DNA from: an uncultured Prevotellaceae bacterium
GTDB lineage: Bacteria > Bacteroidota > Bacteroidia > Bacteroidales > Bacteroidaceae
Direction: 5' to 3'
Length of the DNA: 64,000 nucleotides
NCBI GenBank assembly: GCA_949299545.1
Contig: CASGAM010000006.1
Location: forward strand, 124,001-188,000
Part shown: positions 55,149 to 64,000 of the stretch, piece by piece
Layout of the letters: each line of letters opens with the position of its first letter
Position numbering within the stretch: the stretch's first letter is position 1
The notes under the pieces: generated by a model
What the model saw: only the letters and a program-made list of their open reading frames with translations
Databases searched by the model: none
Told to the model about the DNA's origin: nothing
Translations under genes and position numbers: made by a program

Positions 55149-56510
55149 TTATTCTATACCTCCGCCTAAAGCCTGATAAAGTTCTATGGCAGCTTGGATC
55201 AGACTGAAGTCGTTATTGATTTTTGAGAGTTGGGCGCTAAGTAATGTTTGTTCTGCCGTCAATACTTCAAGATAATTGGTAGAAGAGTTCATCATCAACG
55301 CCTTGGTGCTTTTTACTGCAGTCTCGAGAGAGGCGATTTGTTTGTTGTAGAGTTCTTGTTTTTCTTGTGAACTTTGAATCTTTGTCAACGCCGAATTAAC
55401 CTCAGCACCGGCATCTAACAGTGTTTGTTGGAAGGTTAATTTAGCCTGTTCCTGTTGTGCTTTTGATATTTTAAGTTGTGCGCGTAATTTACCATTTTGC
55501 AAGAGTGGCTGTGTGAGGGCTGCCGTCGCATTCCATATCCATTTGCCTGGATTGATAACTGTTCCGAGATCATTGGTCCATCCTAAAAGTCCGCTCAAAT
55601 TTAATACCGGATAGAATGCCGCACGGCTTTCATTGGTGGTATAAAATGCCGCAGCTAATTGTGATTCTGCCATTTTGACGTCGGGGCGGTTTGAGAGGGC
55701 ATAGGCCGGTATGCCGCCGGAGAGGTCGGGGGTTTGCCAGTCGCTGAGCGCCCCTATGTTGTAATTCTGTGGCGTATCTCCAAGAAGTGCGGCAAATTCA
55801 AAGTTAAGGTTGCTGATTTGGTCACGAAGGTCGGTGATTTGGGCGCATACGCTGTAATACGTAGCTTCAGTTTGCGAAACAGCAGCCATATTGCTTTGTC
55901 CTGCCTGCATCAATGCTCTCATCATTTCTACATTCTCCTTCCAGTTCTTTTGGGTTTCAAGGCTGATGCGCATTTGTTCGTTGAGCATTGCGAGACTGTA
56001 GTAATAATTGGCAATGGCACTAATGAGCTGTGTTTGTACAGCATCTTTGTATGCTTGGCTGTTGGCGAGTTGCATTTGGGCGCGTCGTTTGGCGTTTCTG
56101 AGACTACCGAATACATCGATCTGCCATGAAGCGCTGACAGGGATGGAATATGTTTTGGACGGTTTGCTCCAGTCGATGCTGCTTAATGAACCTTGAGGGG
56201 CAAACGCAAAACTTGGTACGTAAGCCCATTTGGCTGCCATAAGGCTGGCTTCAGCTTGTTGAATTTGCAACTGGGCATTTTGCATGTCAGTATTCTGTGA
56301 CAACCCTTTCTCGATAAGTGCTTGTAGTTGCGGGTCCGTAAAAACTTCACGCCAGGAAAGGCTTGCCATTCCTAATGAGTCGCCTGCCTGTGTATTGGTG
56401 CTTTGGTACAGCGAATCAATCTTTATGTCTTCTGGGCGCTCATAGCTTGTGTAGAGACCGCAGCTGCTTAATAGAGCAGCTGCCGTCACGGTCATTATGA
56501 TATGTTTCAT
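55149..56510 (-). CDS. TolC/OprM-like outer membrane efflux lipoprotein
   Basis: A 453-residue NodT/OprM-family channel. It starts with a lipoprotein signal ending LLSSC (Cys near residue 17). It then has the duplicated TolC pattern of long helices and strands: LQIQQAEASLMAAKWAYVPS near 85 and AESQLAAAFYTTNESRAAFYP near 290, each split. It forms the outer-membrane exit of the RND pump encoded upstream. Its ATG overlaps the pump gene stop by 1 nt. Confidence 0.93.
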   Translation of the reverse strand: MKHIIMTVTAAALLSSCGLYTSYERPEDIKIDSLYQSTNTQAGDSLGMASLSWREVFTDPQLQALIEKGLSQNTDMQNAQLQIQQAEASLMAAKWAYVPSFAFAPQGSLSSIDWSKPSKTYSIPVSASWQIDVFGSLRNAKRRAQMQLANSQAYKDAVQTQLISAIANYYYSLAMLNEQMRISLETQKNWKENVEMMRALMQAGQSNMAAVSQTEATYYSVCAQITDLRDQISNLNFEFAALLGDTPQNYNIGALSDWQTPDLSGGIPAYALSNRPDVKMAESQLAAAFYTTNESRAAFYPVLNLSGLLGWTNDLGTVINPGKWIWNATAALTQPLLQNGKLRAQLKISKAQQEQAKLTFQQTLLDAGAEVNSALTKIQSSQEKQELYNKQIASLETAVKSTKALMMNSSTNYLEVLTAEQTLLSAQLSKINNDFSLIQAAIELYQALGGGIE

Positions 56511-59500
56511 TATTTTTTGTCTTTATTATCCTGGTTAAACATACTGCGTTCTTGTAGGCTCCTTTCGCGTTCAGCCGCAAATTGCGGATCGGCTTCTTCA
56601 TGCATTGCCGGACGGATCTTTTCCTGCCAGTATTGGAAGAACACGAAGAATACAGGTGTAATGAAAAGCAGTGCCAGTGTGCCGACAAGCATACCGCCGA
56701 CAACGCCTGTTCCCAAAGAACTGTTTCCGTTCGCACCAGCTCCGCTTGCAAACATCAATGGCAACATACCGAAAATCATGGTTAATACCGTCATCAATAT
56801 AGGGCGGAAACGGGCTTGTGCTGCAGCATAGGCTGCCTCGATGATACCCATTCCTTTGCGGCGGCGTTCAGAAGCAAACTCAGTAATCAGAATGGCTGTT
56901 TTTGCAAGAAGTCCTATCAACATGATGACACCCGTTTGCAGGTAAATATTGTTCTCTAGCCCGAATAATTTCGCGAAGAGAAATGAACCCATCAAACCAC
57001 ATGGTACTGAGAGGATGACAGCCATCGGTACGAGGAAACTTTCGTATAAACATGAGAGGATGAGGTATATAAGTACGATACAGATGATGTATATGAAAAC
57101 TGTATCATTAGAACCTACAGTCTCAGCTTCCTCACGTGAAATACCGCCGTACTCGTATGTATAACGGCTTGGCAATGTCTGTTCTGCGACTTCTTCTATA
57201 GCCTTCATAGCTTCACCAGTAGAATATTGGGGGTTGACATTGACATTACATGCAATGGCATCGAAAAGGTTGAAACGTTTGGTTACTTCAGGTCCCATTC
57301 CTTTCTTAATAGAAACAAATTGGCTGAGAGGAGCCATTTCTGTGCCTACGCGCACATACATATTGTTTAGAGAGTGTTCATCAAGACGGTATTGCGGATC
57401 GGCTTGAATCATCACACGGTACACCTTAGAGAATTGGTTGAAATTGGATGCATAAATACCTCCGCAATATCCTCCCAATACATCCAATACTTCTGAAGGA
57501 GAGATGCCGGCACGTTTGCACTTGGCTGCATCGACGTCAACATCGTATTGTGGGAAATTCATGTTAAATGACGTGTATGCCATTGAAATTTCCGGGCGTT
57601 GATTCAGGGCTCCTATGAATTTCATTGCATTGGTATAGAATGTTTGCATGTCTCCACCGATACGGTCTTGTAGTTGTAGGTCGATGGAGTTTCCCATACC
57701 ATAACCAGGTATCATACCAGGCTGGAAAGCGAATACTTGTGCCTCTTTTACACTTTGTAGCATGAAATTCAGCTTGTTAAGAACAGATTGAGCATCCTGA
57801 CCATCGTCTGTTCGTTCATCCCAGTTTTTCAGTCGGATAATAAATGAACCGTATGAGGTTCCTTGGCCGGCAATAAATCCATAACCGGAAATCTTAGAAT
57901 AGTGGTCTATTTCAGGAATTTGTTTAATGATAGCTTCGGCTTTATTCATCGTATTTTCTGTTGTAGCCAAACTGCTGCCGGGGGCAACACTGACATTAAC
58001 CATGATAGTACCTTGGTCTTCTTGTGGAACAAGTCCTGTTTTTGTTGTTTTCATAAAATAAACTAACAGTACTACAGATACGACTAATGACATCCAGCCA
58101 ACCCATCGATGATGAATAAAAAACATAACACCTTTTTTGTATTTACTCATCATGGCATTGAATGAAGCATTATAAGCTGCACGTACACGACCATTAATGC
58201 TTTTCGGGCTTTTTGTTCCATCAGATGGTTTTAACCACATGGCACATAAGGCGGGGCAGAGAGTAAGGGCACAAATACAAGAAAGTCCTACTGCTGTAGC
58301 CATTGTAACGCCAAATTGGGTATAGAAAATACCGGATGTACCCCCCATGAAAGTAACTGGAATAAATACGGCCATGAACACAAGCGTACAAGAGATGACG
58401 GCCATTGTTACATCAGATAATGCATCTTTTGTTGCTAAATATGGCGATTTGTAACCTACATCAAATTTTGCTTGGACTGCTTCAACAACCACAATAGCGT
58501 CATCAACTACGGTACCAATGGCTAAAACAAGGGCAAACAAGGTAAGAATGTTGATACTGAAACCGGCAATTTGCAAGCACGCAAATGTTCCGATAAGTGA
58601 AACGATGATGGAGATAGACGGAATTAAGGTGCTCTTGAGATCCTGAAGGAAGAAATAAACCACCAGAACGACAAGAATGATGGCGATAATCAGAGTTTCA
58701 ACCACTTCATGTATTGATGCAAACAGAAAGTCGTTTGAACTCATCATGGTCATGAACTCTGTTCCTGCCGGTAGATCTTTGCTTAACTCATCCAATAGGT
58801 TACTGATGCGTCCGTTTACTTCTGTTGCATTGGAACCTGCGACTTGAAATACCATGAAAGTACAACTAGGGTGACCATCTACAGTGCCATCGAAACTGTA
58901 TGACAAAGATCCTAATTCAACGTTGGCCACATCTTTTACCCTGAGGACATTTCCATTGTCTAGAGAACGGACAACAATGTTCTCGAACTCGCTGATATCT
59001 GTCAGACGGCCTTTATATTTCATGGTAAATTGGAATGTATTTTCCGAATTTTCACCGAGTGCGCCTGTTGGAGCTTCCAAGTTTTGTTCACTTAAAACGG
59101 CTGTAATATCAGAAGGGACAAGGTTATACTGAGCCATGACGTCTGGTTTAAGCCATATACGCAAACTGTATGTGTCACCCATGGCCATAACATCGCCTAC
59201 ACCTTCGATACGTTTTATTTGAGGAACAACGTTGATGTCGAGATAATTAGCTAGGAATGTTTTGTCATAGCGATCATTAGGGCTGTAGAGGGCACCGATT
59301 TGTAGGAAACTTGTTTGCCGTTTTTGTGTTGTGACACCGATACGTGTTACTTCTGCTGGCAATAAACCTTGTGCTTTTGATACGCGGGTTTGTACGTTAA
59401 CGGCAGCCATGTCTGGGTCTGTGCCTTGTTTGAAAAATACTTGGATTTCTGCAGAACCGGAGTTGGTGGCTGTAGATTGCATGTAGGTCATGTTTTCTAC

Positions 59501-59716
59501 ACCGTTGATACTTTCTTCCAATGGCTGGATTACACTTTTCATGACAGCATCAGCACTTGCGCCCGTATATGAAGCGGAAACACGGACGGTAGGGGGAGCT
59601 ATGTCTGGGTATTGTTCAACAGGAAGCGTGCCCAAAGAAATGAATCCTACGATGAGGATTAGAATGGAGATGGATAAAGCCATCACCGGGCGTTTAATAA
59701 ATATATTTCCTTTCAT
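56510..59716 (-). CDS. RND multidrug efflux pump (HAE1/AcrB-like)
   Basis: A 1068-residue proton-driven pump with 12 membrane helices and two large periplasmic loops. It starts MKGNIFIKRPVMALSISILI, and NFNMNFPQYDVDVD marks the porter region. The proton-relay residues are present: the Asp pair in LAIGTVVDDAIVVVE (helix 4) and Lys in LIGLLAKTAILITEFA (helix 10). It moves drugs, bile salts or other amphiphiles from the periplasm through the outer-membrane channel; the substrate range is not readable. It lies between adaptor and channel genes. Confidence 0.96.
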   Translation of the reverse strand: MKGNIFIKRPVMALSISILILIVGFISLGTLPVEQYPDIAPPTVRVSASYTGASADAVMKSVIQPLEESINGVENMTYMQSTATNSGSAEIQVFFKQGTDPDMAAVNVQTRVSKAQGLLPAEVTRIGVTTQKRQTSFLQIGALYSPNDRYDKTFLANYLDINVVPQIKRIEGVGDVMAMGDTYSLRIWLKPDVMAQYNLVPSDITAVLSEQNLEAPTGALGENSENTFQFTMKYKGRLTDISEFENIVVRSLDNGNVLRVKDVANVELGSLSYSFDGTVDGHPSCTFMVFQVAGSNATEVNGRISNLLDELSKDLPAGTEFMTMMSSNDFLFASIHEVVETLIIAIILVVLVVYFFLQDLKSTLIPSISIIVSLIGTFACLQIAGFSINILTLFALVLAIGTVVDDAIVVVEAVQAKFDVGYKSPYLATKDALSDVTMAVISCTLVFMAVFIPVTFMGGTSGIFYTQFGVTMATAVGLSCICALTLCPALCAMWLKPSDGTKSPKSINGRVRAAYNASFNAMMSKYKKGVMFFIHHRWVGWMSLVVSVVLLVYFMKTTKTGLVPQEDQGTIMVNVSVAPGSSLATTENTMNKAEAIIKQIPEIDHYSKISGYGFIAGQGTSYGSFIIRLKNWDERTDDGQDAQSVLNKLNFMLQSVKEAQVFAFQPGMIPGYGMGNSIDLQLQDRIGGDMQTFYTNAMKFIGALNQRPEISMAYTSFNMNFPQYDVDVDAAKCKRAGISPSEVLDVLGGYCGGIYASNFNQFSKVYRVMIQADPQYRLDEHSLNNMYVRVGTEMAPLSQFVSIKKGMGPEVTKRFNLFDAIACNVNVNPQYSTGEAMKAIEEVAEQTLPSRYTYEYGGISREEAETVGSNDTVFIYIICIVLIYLILSCLYESFLVPMAVILSVPCGLMGSFLFAKLFGLENNIYLQTGVIMLIGLLAKTAILITEFASERRRKGMGIIEAAYAAAQARFRPILMTVLTMIFGMLPLMFASGAGANGNSSLGTGVVGGMLVGTLALLFITPVFFVFFQYWQEKIRPAMHEEADPQFAAERERSLQERSMFNQDNKDKK

Positions 59717-59751
59717 TGTTTTCTGGACTATATCTTTTTTACCTTATAATA

Positions 59752-60855
59752 TTATTTGCTGCTAACTGGTGTACCTTCACGAACGAGTCCGGCACCGTCA
59801 GCTATGATAACATCGCCTACATTTAATCCGCCCGTTACGATATACTCTTTTCCATTATCGTTAGGAGCGACTTCAATGTTAGCACTTATTGCTTTTCCGT
59901 CGATAACCTTGTAGGCCAGTATCTTGTCTTGAAGCTCAAATGTAGCAGCTTGAGGAATGACAATTACATTTGAATAAATCATCGGAATTTCTACGTTACC
60001 GTTGGCGCCACTGTGTAATAGGTGGCTTTTGTTCGGGAATGCAGCACGAACACTTACAGAACCTGTTGAACGGTCAATGACACCACTGATTGATTCTATG
60101 CGACCAGAGTCGGGTAGGACGCTGCCGTCGCTGAGAATTAGTTTTAAGTCAGGCATTTGTTCGATGGAGTTCTCTATGCTACCATATTGGCGTATCATGC
60201 TGAGGAGTTGTGTTTCATTCATAGAGAAATAAACATACATTTGGTTGTTGTCAGAAACCGTTGTCAAAGGTCGTGGTATGTTGCTGCTTACCAAAGCTCC
60301 TTGACGATAGGGGAGTTCGCCAACCACACCATCGGCCGGGCTTTTAACTTCTGTATAAGATAGGTTGTTTTGAGCGTTTACCAACTGCGCTTCCATCTGA
60401 GCTACGGTTGCTTTGGCGCTGAGCATGCTATTTTCTGACTTTTGAAGGTCAAATTCTGAAACAACTTTCTCTTCAAACAGACGTTGTGTACTTTGATAAG
60501 TTAGTTCTGCAGTCGCAAGTGCGGCTTTCGCAGCTTCAAGGTTAGCTTTAGCTGTATTTAAAGCCGCTTTGTAAGGCACTTGGTCAATAACGAATAATAA
60601 CTGTCCTTTTTTTACTCGTTCACCTTCAGTGACACAAAGACGTTGTAAAGTGCCACTTACTTGGGGGTAGATTTCAATGTCCTGGCATCCGCGAATTGTG
60701 GCTGAATAGCGCATTGGAAGTACTCTTGAATCAGTTTTAACACTCATTGTTTTGTAACTTCCCATGTCAGTTTGAGGTTGTTCGTTTTTACAACCGCAAA
60801 GTGCAATAATGCAACATAATACTGATGTTGCAACAGTCTTGATACCTCTGTTCAT
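59752..60855 (-). CDS. RND efflux periplasmic adaptor (AcrA/MexA-like lipoprotein)
   Basis: A 367-residue membrane fusion protein with a lipoprotein signal ending IALCGC (Cys near residue 22). It has a lipoyl/barrel-sandwich part (GCQDIEIYPQVSGTLQRL, VKKGQLLFVIDQVPYKA), a helical hairpin (about 95-160; ANLEAAKAALATAELTYQST) and a beta-barrel (VSVRAAFPNKSHLLHSGANG). It links the inner-membrane pump to the outer-membrane channel. It is the first gene of the three-gene operon, divergent from an AraC regulator. Confidence 0.95.
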   Translation of the reverse strand: MNRGIKTVATSVLCCIIALCGCKNEQPQTDMGSYKTMSVKTDSRVLPMRYSATIRGCQDIEIYPQVSGTLQRLCVTEGERVKKGQLLFVIDQVPYKAALNTAKANLEAAKAALATAELTYQSTQRLFEEKVVSEFDLQKSENSMLSAKATVAQMEAQLVNAQNNLSYTEVKSPADGVVGELPYRQGALVSSNIPRPLTTVSDNNQMYVYFSMNETQLLSMIRQYGSIENSIEQMPDLKLILSDGSVLPDSGRIESISGVIDRSTGSVSVRAAFPNKSHLLHSGANGNVEIPMIYSNVIVIPQAATFELQDKILAYKVIDGKAISANIEVAPNDNGKEYIVTGGLNVGDVIIADGAGLVREGTPVSSK

Positions 60856-60890
60856 ACTATAAAATTAAAATATTACCTTAAATGTGGGTG

Positions 60891-60898
60891 CAAAATTA
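60891..60898 (-). promoter_or_regulatory. -7 box of the efflux operon
   Basis: TAATTTTG on the minus strand, 36 nt before the adaptor ATG. No -33 match at the right spacing, consistent with activator dependence. Confidence 0.5.
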
Positions 60899-60941
60899 CA
60901 CTAAGAATTCGACTTTTTAGGCAGTAAAACCACCTATGTTT

Positions 60942-60958
60942 TGTTCATTTTGGGAACA
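60942..60958. promoter_or_regulatory. Inverted repeat in the efflux/araC intergenic region
   Basis: TGTTC (60942-60946) and GAACA (60954-60958) with a 7-nt gap lie between the two divergent promoters; a possible regulator site. Confidence 0.3.
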
Positions 60959-60962
60959 TGTC

Positions 60963-60993
60963 TTGTATTTTAGTATTATTCTACTTAATTTTG
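60963..60993 (+). promoter_or_regulatory. Promoter of the divergent AraC regulator
   Basis: TTG (60963-60965), 20-nt spacer, TAATTTTG (60986-60993), 30 nt before the ATG. Confidence 0.6.
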
Positions 60994-61022
60994 TTTATAA
61001 TTAACGTTCTAATGGTTGCAAA

Positions 61023-61925
61023 ATGAATGAGAAACAGCGCAGACAATTTAAAAAGGATTATTTTTTATTGACCTCAAATCTGGATTTCTTGAAAAAAGAG
61101 GTGGTAAGTATTGAGCGCTTTGTGGTACTTTTTGTAGAGCGTGGCAGTGCAAAGGTGAGAGTCGCCGGTAAAGAATATACGGTCAACCAGGCACGTTTTC
61201 TTATGGTCAGGCCCTTGCTTTCATTGCATATTACAGATGCGTCCGATGATTTTAAGGCTAATGTCATAGGTTTTCCATCAACGATGCTGCATGAGAATAC
61301 AACTCGGATTGAACCGCCTTATTTTATGCTGATGTATACCAAAATGTTATGGCCGATTTCACGGCGGGATCGTAATTTGGTTCATAATTTTATCACGTTA
61401 TTTCGTTTTGCGGTAGCAGATGATACTAAAGCAGTTTATCAGCGCGAATTGGTTTTGGCGCTGATTACGACTTTTGTGTATGGCTTATATTCGTTTACAT
61501 ATCGTTTTACAGAGAATATTTTGTCTGAGGATTCTTCTCGTTCTAGAGAACTCTTTGGAAGGTTCGTAAAGTTATTGAATGAGAATTATACGCAACATCA
61601 TCAAGTGGCTTTTTATGCTGAAGAACTTTGTATTTCCGCTAAATATCTCACACAAATTTCCCGTCGGATGGTAGGTCGTACGCCAAAGCAGATTATAGAT
61701 GAGCGGTTGGTTTATGAGGCTTCTGTTATGCTGACAAAACACGATTGCAGTATTCAGGAAATTAGCAACAAACTGGGTTTTATTGATCAATCATATTTTG
61801 GTCGCTTTTTTAAAAGGTTTAAGAACGTTTCCCCGCAAGAATATCGTTTAAGGCCAAAACAAGATGATATAGCCTATCCGCAGGATATTAGAACGAAAAT
61901 ACGTGGTATGGAAAAAACCGTTTGA
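61023..61925 (+). CDS. AraC-family regulator of the efflux operon
   Basis: A 300-residue regulator with an N-terminal cupin-like sensor (about residues 20-170; VLFVERGSAKVRVAGKEY) and a C-terminal double helix-turn-helix (about 185-285). The latter has AEELCISAKYLTQISRRMVG, TPKQIIDERLVYEA and the well-conserved IQEISNKLGFIDQSYFGRFF. It is divergent from the RND operon, with 167 nt between start codons, so it is the likely local regulator; the effector is unknown. Its 3' end overlaps the hairpin that terminates rho transcription on the other strand. Confidence 0.92.
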   Translation: MNEKQRRQFKKDYFLLTSNLDFLKKEVVSIERFVVLFVERGSAKVRVAGKEYTVNQARFLMVRPLLSLHITDASDDFKANVIGFPSTMLHENTTRIEPPYFMLMYTKMLWPISRRDRNLVHNFITLFRFAVADDTKAVYQRELVLALITTFVYGLYSFTYRFTENILSEDSSRSRELFGRFVKLLNENYTQHHQVAFYAEELCISAKYLTQISRRMVGRTPKQIIDERLVYEASVMLTKHDCSIQEISNKLGFIDQSYFGRFFKRFKNVSPQEYRLRPKQDDIAYPQDIRTKIRGMEKTV

Positions 61926-61953
61926 GAACCTTTATGATAAAGGACTCAAACGG
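61912..61953 (-). terminator. rho terminator inside the 3' end of the AraC gene
   Basis: CCGTTTGAG/CTCAAACGG (61918-61926 with 61945-61953) plus inner CCTTT/AAAGG form a strong hairpin. On the minus strand six T follow at once (61917-61912). It ends rho transcripts and overlaps the last codons of the convergent AraC gene. Confidence 0.85.
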
Positions 61954-61990
61954 GTAGGAATAATTAAGGGTAATTCTATTGTCAGTTAGT

Positions 61991-63871
61991 TTATGAGTTC
62001 ATATTCATAAGAAATTCTTCGTTGTTTTTGGTGTTTTCTAATTTTTCTTTTATAAAATTCATTGCTTCTATAGGATTCATATCAGAAAGGAATTTGCGAA
62101 GAATCCACATGCGATCGAGTGTTTGTTTATCGTGAAGCAAATCGTCACGACGCGTACTTGAGGCAACGATGTTTACAGCTGGAAATATTCGTTTATTACT
62201 CAATGTACGATCTAGCTGTAGTTCCATATTGCCGGTACCTTTAAATTCTTCAAAAATCACTTCATCCATTTTGCTGCCTGTATCAATTAAGGCTGTTGCT
62301 ATAATTGTTAGCGAACCACCTCCTTCAATGTTACGGGCTGCTCCAAAAAATCTTTTGGGCTTATGTAATGCGTTGGCGTCTACGCCACCAGAAAGTACTT
62401 TGCCACTGGCTGGCGAAACCGTGTTATAAGCTCGTGCAAGTCGAGTAATTGAATCAAGGAAGATAACAACATCATGCCCACACTCAACCATACGTTTGGC
62501 TTTTTCAAGTACGATTCCTGCTATTTTGACATGACGTTCTGCCGGTTCATCAAAAGTGGAAGCTATAACTTCTGCATTTACCGTACGAGCCATATCCGTA
62601 ACTTCCTCTGGGCGTTCGTCTATTAATAACATAATAAGATATGCTTCCGGATGGTTAGCTGCAATGGCATTGGCGATGTCTTTCATCAAGATAGTTTTGC
62701 CTGTTTTGGGTTGAGCTACTAATAATGCGCGTTGGCCTTTGCCTATCGGAGCAAACAAATCTACAACGCGTGCAGAAAGGTTGTCGTTGACACCTTTGCA
62801 TAGTTTGAATTTCTCATCGGGGAACAGCGGCGTGAGATGTTCAAACGGAACACGGTCGCGTATCTCATTCGGTTCGCGCCCATTAATTTTAGTTACTTTT
62901 ATTAGGGGGAAAAATTTTTCACCTGGTTTAGGTGGGCGTACTGGTCCTTCGATGACATCGCCTGTTTTTATGCCGAATAACTTGATTTGAGACGCACTGA
63001 CATAGATGTCATCTGGTGAAGAAAGATAATTATAGTCGCTTGAACGTAAGAAACCATAACCGTCAGGCATGATTTCTAGAACACCCTGTCCGTTAAGGAT
63101 GTCTCCAAAATCATAGGACAGTTCTGTATCTTTGGTATGTGTTCCTTCGTATGGGTTGGTCGTTTTTTCTTCAGAATTAACGAACTGAGTTTCTGAAATA
63201 TTGTCGTTGAAAAAGACAGTGTTATTTATTTCAGGAACATCTACGATAGTAACAAAATCTGGTTCAGGTGCAGAAAAAAATGCGTTGATGTTTTCTGTGT
63301 TATCTTCTTGTTGTTTGTCGTTTTTTTCTAATTCAGCAGGTTGCGGTTCATCTTGCAGGATGATTTCGGTTTGATTGTCGTTTATAAGGGTTTCTGTTAC
63401 CAAATCGATTAGAGGCTCAGGCCCTTCGTTCGTGTTGTCTGCTGTTTCTGTTGTATTATTAGTTTCGGCTTTTGTCTTTTTTCTTTGTTTTTTGATGGGA
63501 ACTTCAGTCGATTTTTCTCCATTTTCATTAGTGCCTTGATCTTCTACAGAAATAGTATTTTCACCGTCAGTCGACAGTACACCCTCTGATTGAGTCTTTT
63601 TTGTTCTCTTCTTTTTTATGTCGAAATTTTCTCCATTCACTTGGTTTGCGGAGTAAACTTTATCCACTTCTTTTTTCTTGGAGATTCTTGTACGTTTTTT
63701 AGGTGTCTCTACTTCGGTTTTTGAGGATGTCAGCCTAATGGATTCTTCATCAATAATTCGATAAATGAGTTCCATTTGGTCATCGTCTTTTGAAGCTTCT
63801 ATACCTAGTTTTTTGGCAATGTCTTGTAGTTCGTCAAAAGACATGGCTTCCAATTCGCTTTTTTTATACAT
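61991..63871 (-). CDS. rho: Transcription termination factor Rho
   Basis: A 626-residue RNA helicase. Residues 1-45 are the Rho N-terminal helical domain ([20 protein letters not shown]). Residues about 50-250 are a low-complexity insert rich in Lys, Thr, Glu and Asn, absent from E. coli Rho (419 residues) but usual in Bacteroidota. The RNA-binding cold-shock-like domain follows (about 255-330; [20 protein letters not shown]). The motor contains Walker A AQPKTGKT near residue 395, [15 protein letters not shown] near 428, Walker [17 protein letters not shown] near 475 and the Q/R-loop region. It ends about 130 nt before the window edge. Confidence 0.97.
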   Translation of the reverse strand: MYKKSELEAMSFDELQDIAKKLGIEASKDDDQMELIYRIIDEESIRLTSSKTEVETPKKRTRISKKKEVDKVYSANQVNGENFDIKKKRTKKTQSEGVLSTDGENTISVEDQGTNENGEKSTEVPIKKQRKKTKAETNNTTETADNTNEGPEPLIDLVTETLINDNQTEIILQDEPQPAELEKNDKQQEDNTENINAFFSAPEPDFVTIVDVPEINNTVFFNDNISETQFVNSEEKTTNPYEGTHTKDTELSYDFGDILNGQGVLEIMPDGYGFLRSSDYNYLSSPDDIYVSASQIKLFGIKTGDVIEGPVRPPKPGEKFFPLIKVTKINGREPNEIRDRVPFEHLTPLFPDEKFKLCKGVNDNLSARVVDLFAPIGKGQRALLVAQPKTGKTILMKDIANAIAANHPEAYLIMLLIDERPEEVTDMARTVNAEVIASTFDEPAERHVKIAGIVLEKAKRMVECGHDVVIFLDSITRLARAYNTVSPASGKVLSGGVDANALHKPKRFFGAARNIEGGGSLTIIATALIDTGSKMDEVIFEEFKGTGNMELQLDRTLSNKRIFPAVNIVASSTRRDDLLHDKQTLDRMWILRKFLSDMNPIEAMNFIKEKLENTKNNEEFLMNMNS

Positions 63872-64000
63872 GTTAATATAGTGGTTTTATCAAATAGTTT
63901 GACAAGTCTGAAAAGGCTTGTTGATGTTTATTCGAGGGCGTGTTTAGAAAATAAATAAGGTTGTATGATTGGTAGGAAGGTGTGCTGCCATCATTTATTT
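63872..64000. other. Upstream region of rho, window end
   Basis: No gene and no exact TAnnTTTG box recognised. Confidence 0.4.

Overview
The window is chromosomal DNA of a member of the order Bacteroidales (Bacteroidota). The evidence is Bacteroidota-restricted families (DUF4837, DUF4835, DUF4836, DUF4922, DUF5063, DUF3127), many promoters of the Bacteroidota type (TTTG, about 19-20 nt, TAnnTTTG), Rho with a long N-terminal insert, and lipoprotein efflux parts. I cannot fix the genus. I found no rRNA, tRNA, prophage, insertion sequence, CRISPR array or sus-type polysaccharide locus. It is mostly core genome with a few accessory spots.

Layout. 0.1-4.4 kb (-): rlmN, DUF4837, pdxA and a flippase-like membrane protein in overlapping order. 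4.5-10.5 kb (+): a three-part fusion (GT2-like, GalT/HIT-like DUF4922, SpoIID/LytB), an AmpG-like muropeptide permease and a BadF-type amino-sugar kinase, together a probable cell-wall salvage operon. 10.6 kb: a short orphan transcript, then aqpZ. 11.8-16.7 kb (-): rpmA/rplU, trxB, a LolA-like carrier and ftsK. 16.8-19.3 kb (+): DUF5063, a DEDD exonuclease and an RlmI-type methyltransferase, followed by a second orphan transcript and a palindromic repeat. 20-24 kb (+): two tandem paralogous secreted proteins, the first broken by a frameshift. 24.3-31.2 kb (+): a tightly packed seven-gene operon of a BFN nuclease, rsmE, a DUF4836 protein, an ABC ATPase, an FtsX-like permease, an APH kinase fused to a RapZ C-terminal domain, and a sugar-1-phosphate nucleotidyltransferase. 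31.3-36.2 kb (+): guaA, gapA, miaA and a lipid kinase. 36.2-41.7 kb: a Crp/Fnr regulator divergent from a three-gene glycogen locus (debranching enzyme, GT4, GH57). 42.2-48.2 kb: a secreted GH43-GH8 xylanolytic fusion, a frameshifted AraC regulator, a YczE-like membrane protein and a pseudo-protease with TPRs. 48.7-54.5 kb (-): dnaN, exonuclease, coaBC, DUF4835 and recN; DUF3127 is divergent. 55.1-61.9 kb: an RND efflux operon with a divergent AraC regulator. 62-63.9 kb (-): rho.

Most notable points: (1) two separate promoter-to-terminator small transcripts, 8.7 kb apart, carry four collinear complementary blocks (8+8+8+6 bp), so their RNAs could pair; (2) two loci point to peptidoglycan amino-sugar salvage. 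One has a SpoIID-containing fusion without a signal peptide next to AmpG and a kinase. The other resembles AmgK/MurU, but its kinase carries a RapZ C-terminal domain, which in E. coli senses glucosamine-6-phosphate; (3) an AraC gene is switched out of frame at a run of seven A, opposite a 21-bp-spaced direct repeat; (4) a dispersed element of about 55 bp occurs twice, with four CGACCTGTCG-like half-sites at about 21-bp spacing in the better copy.
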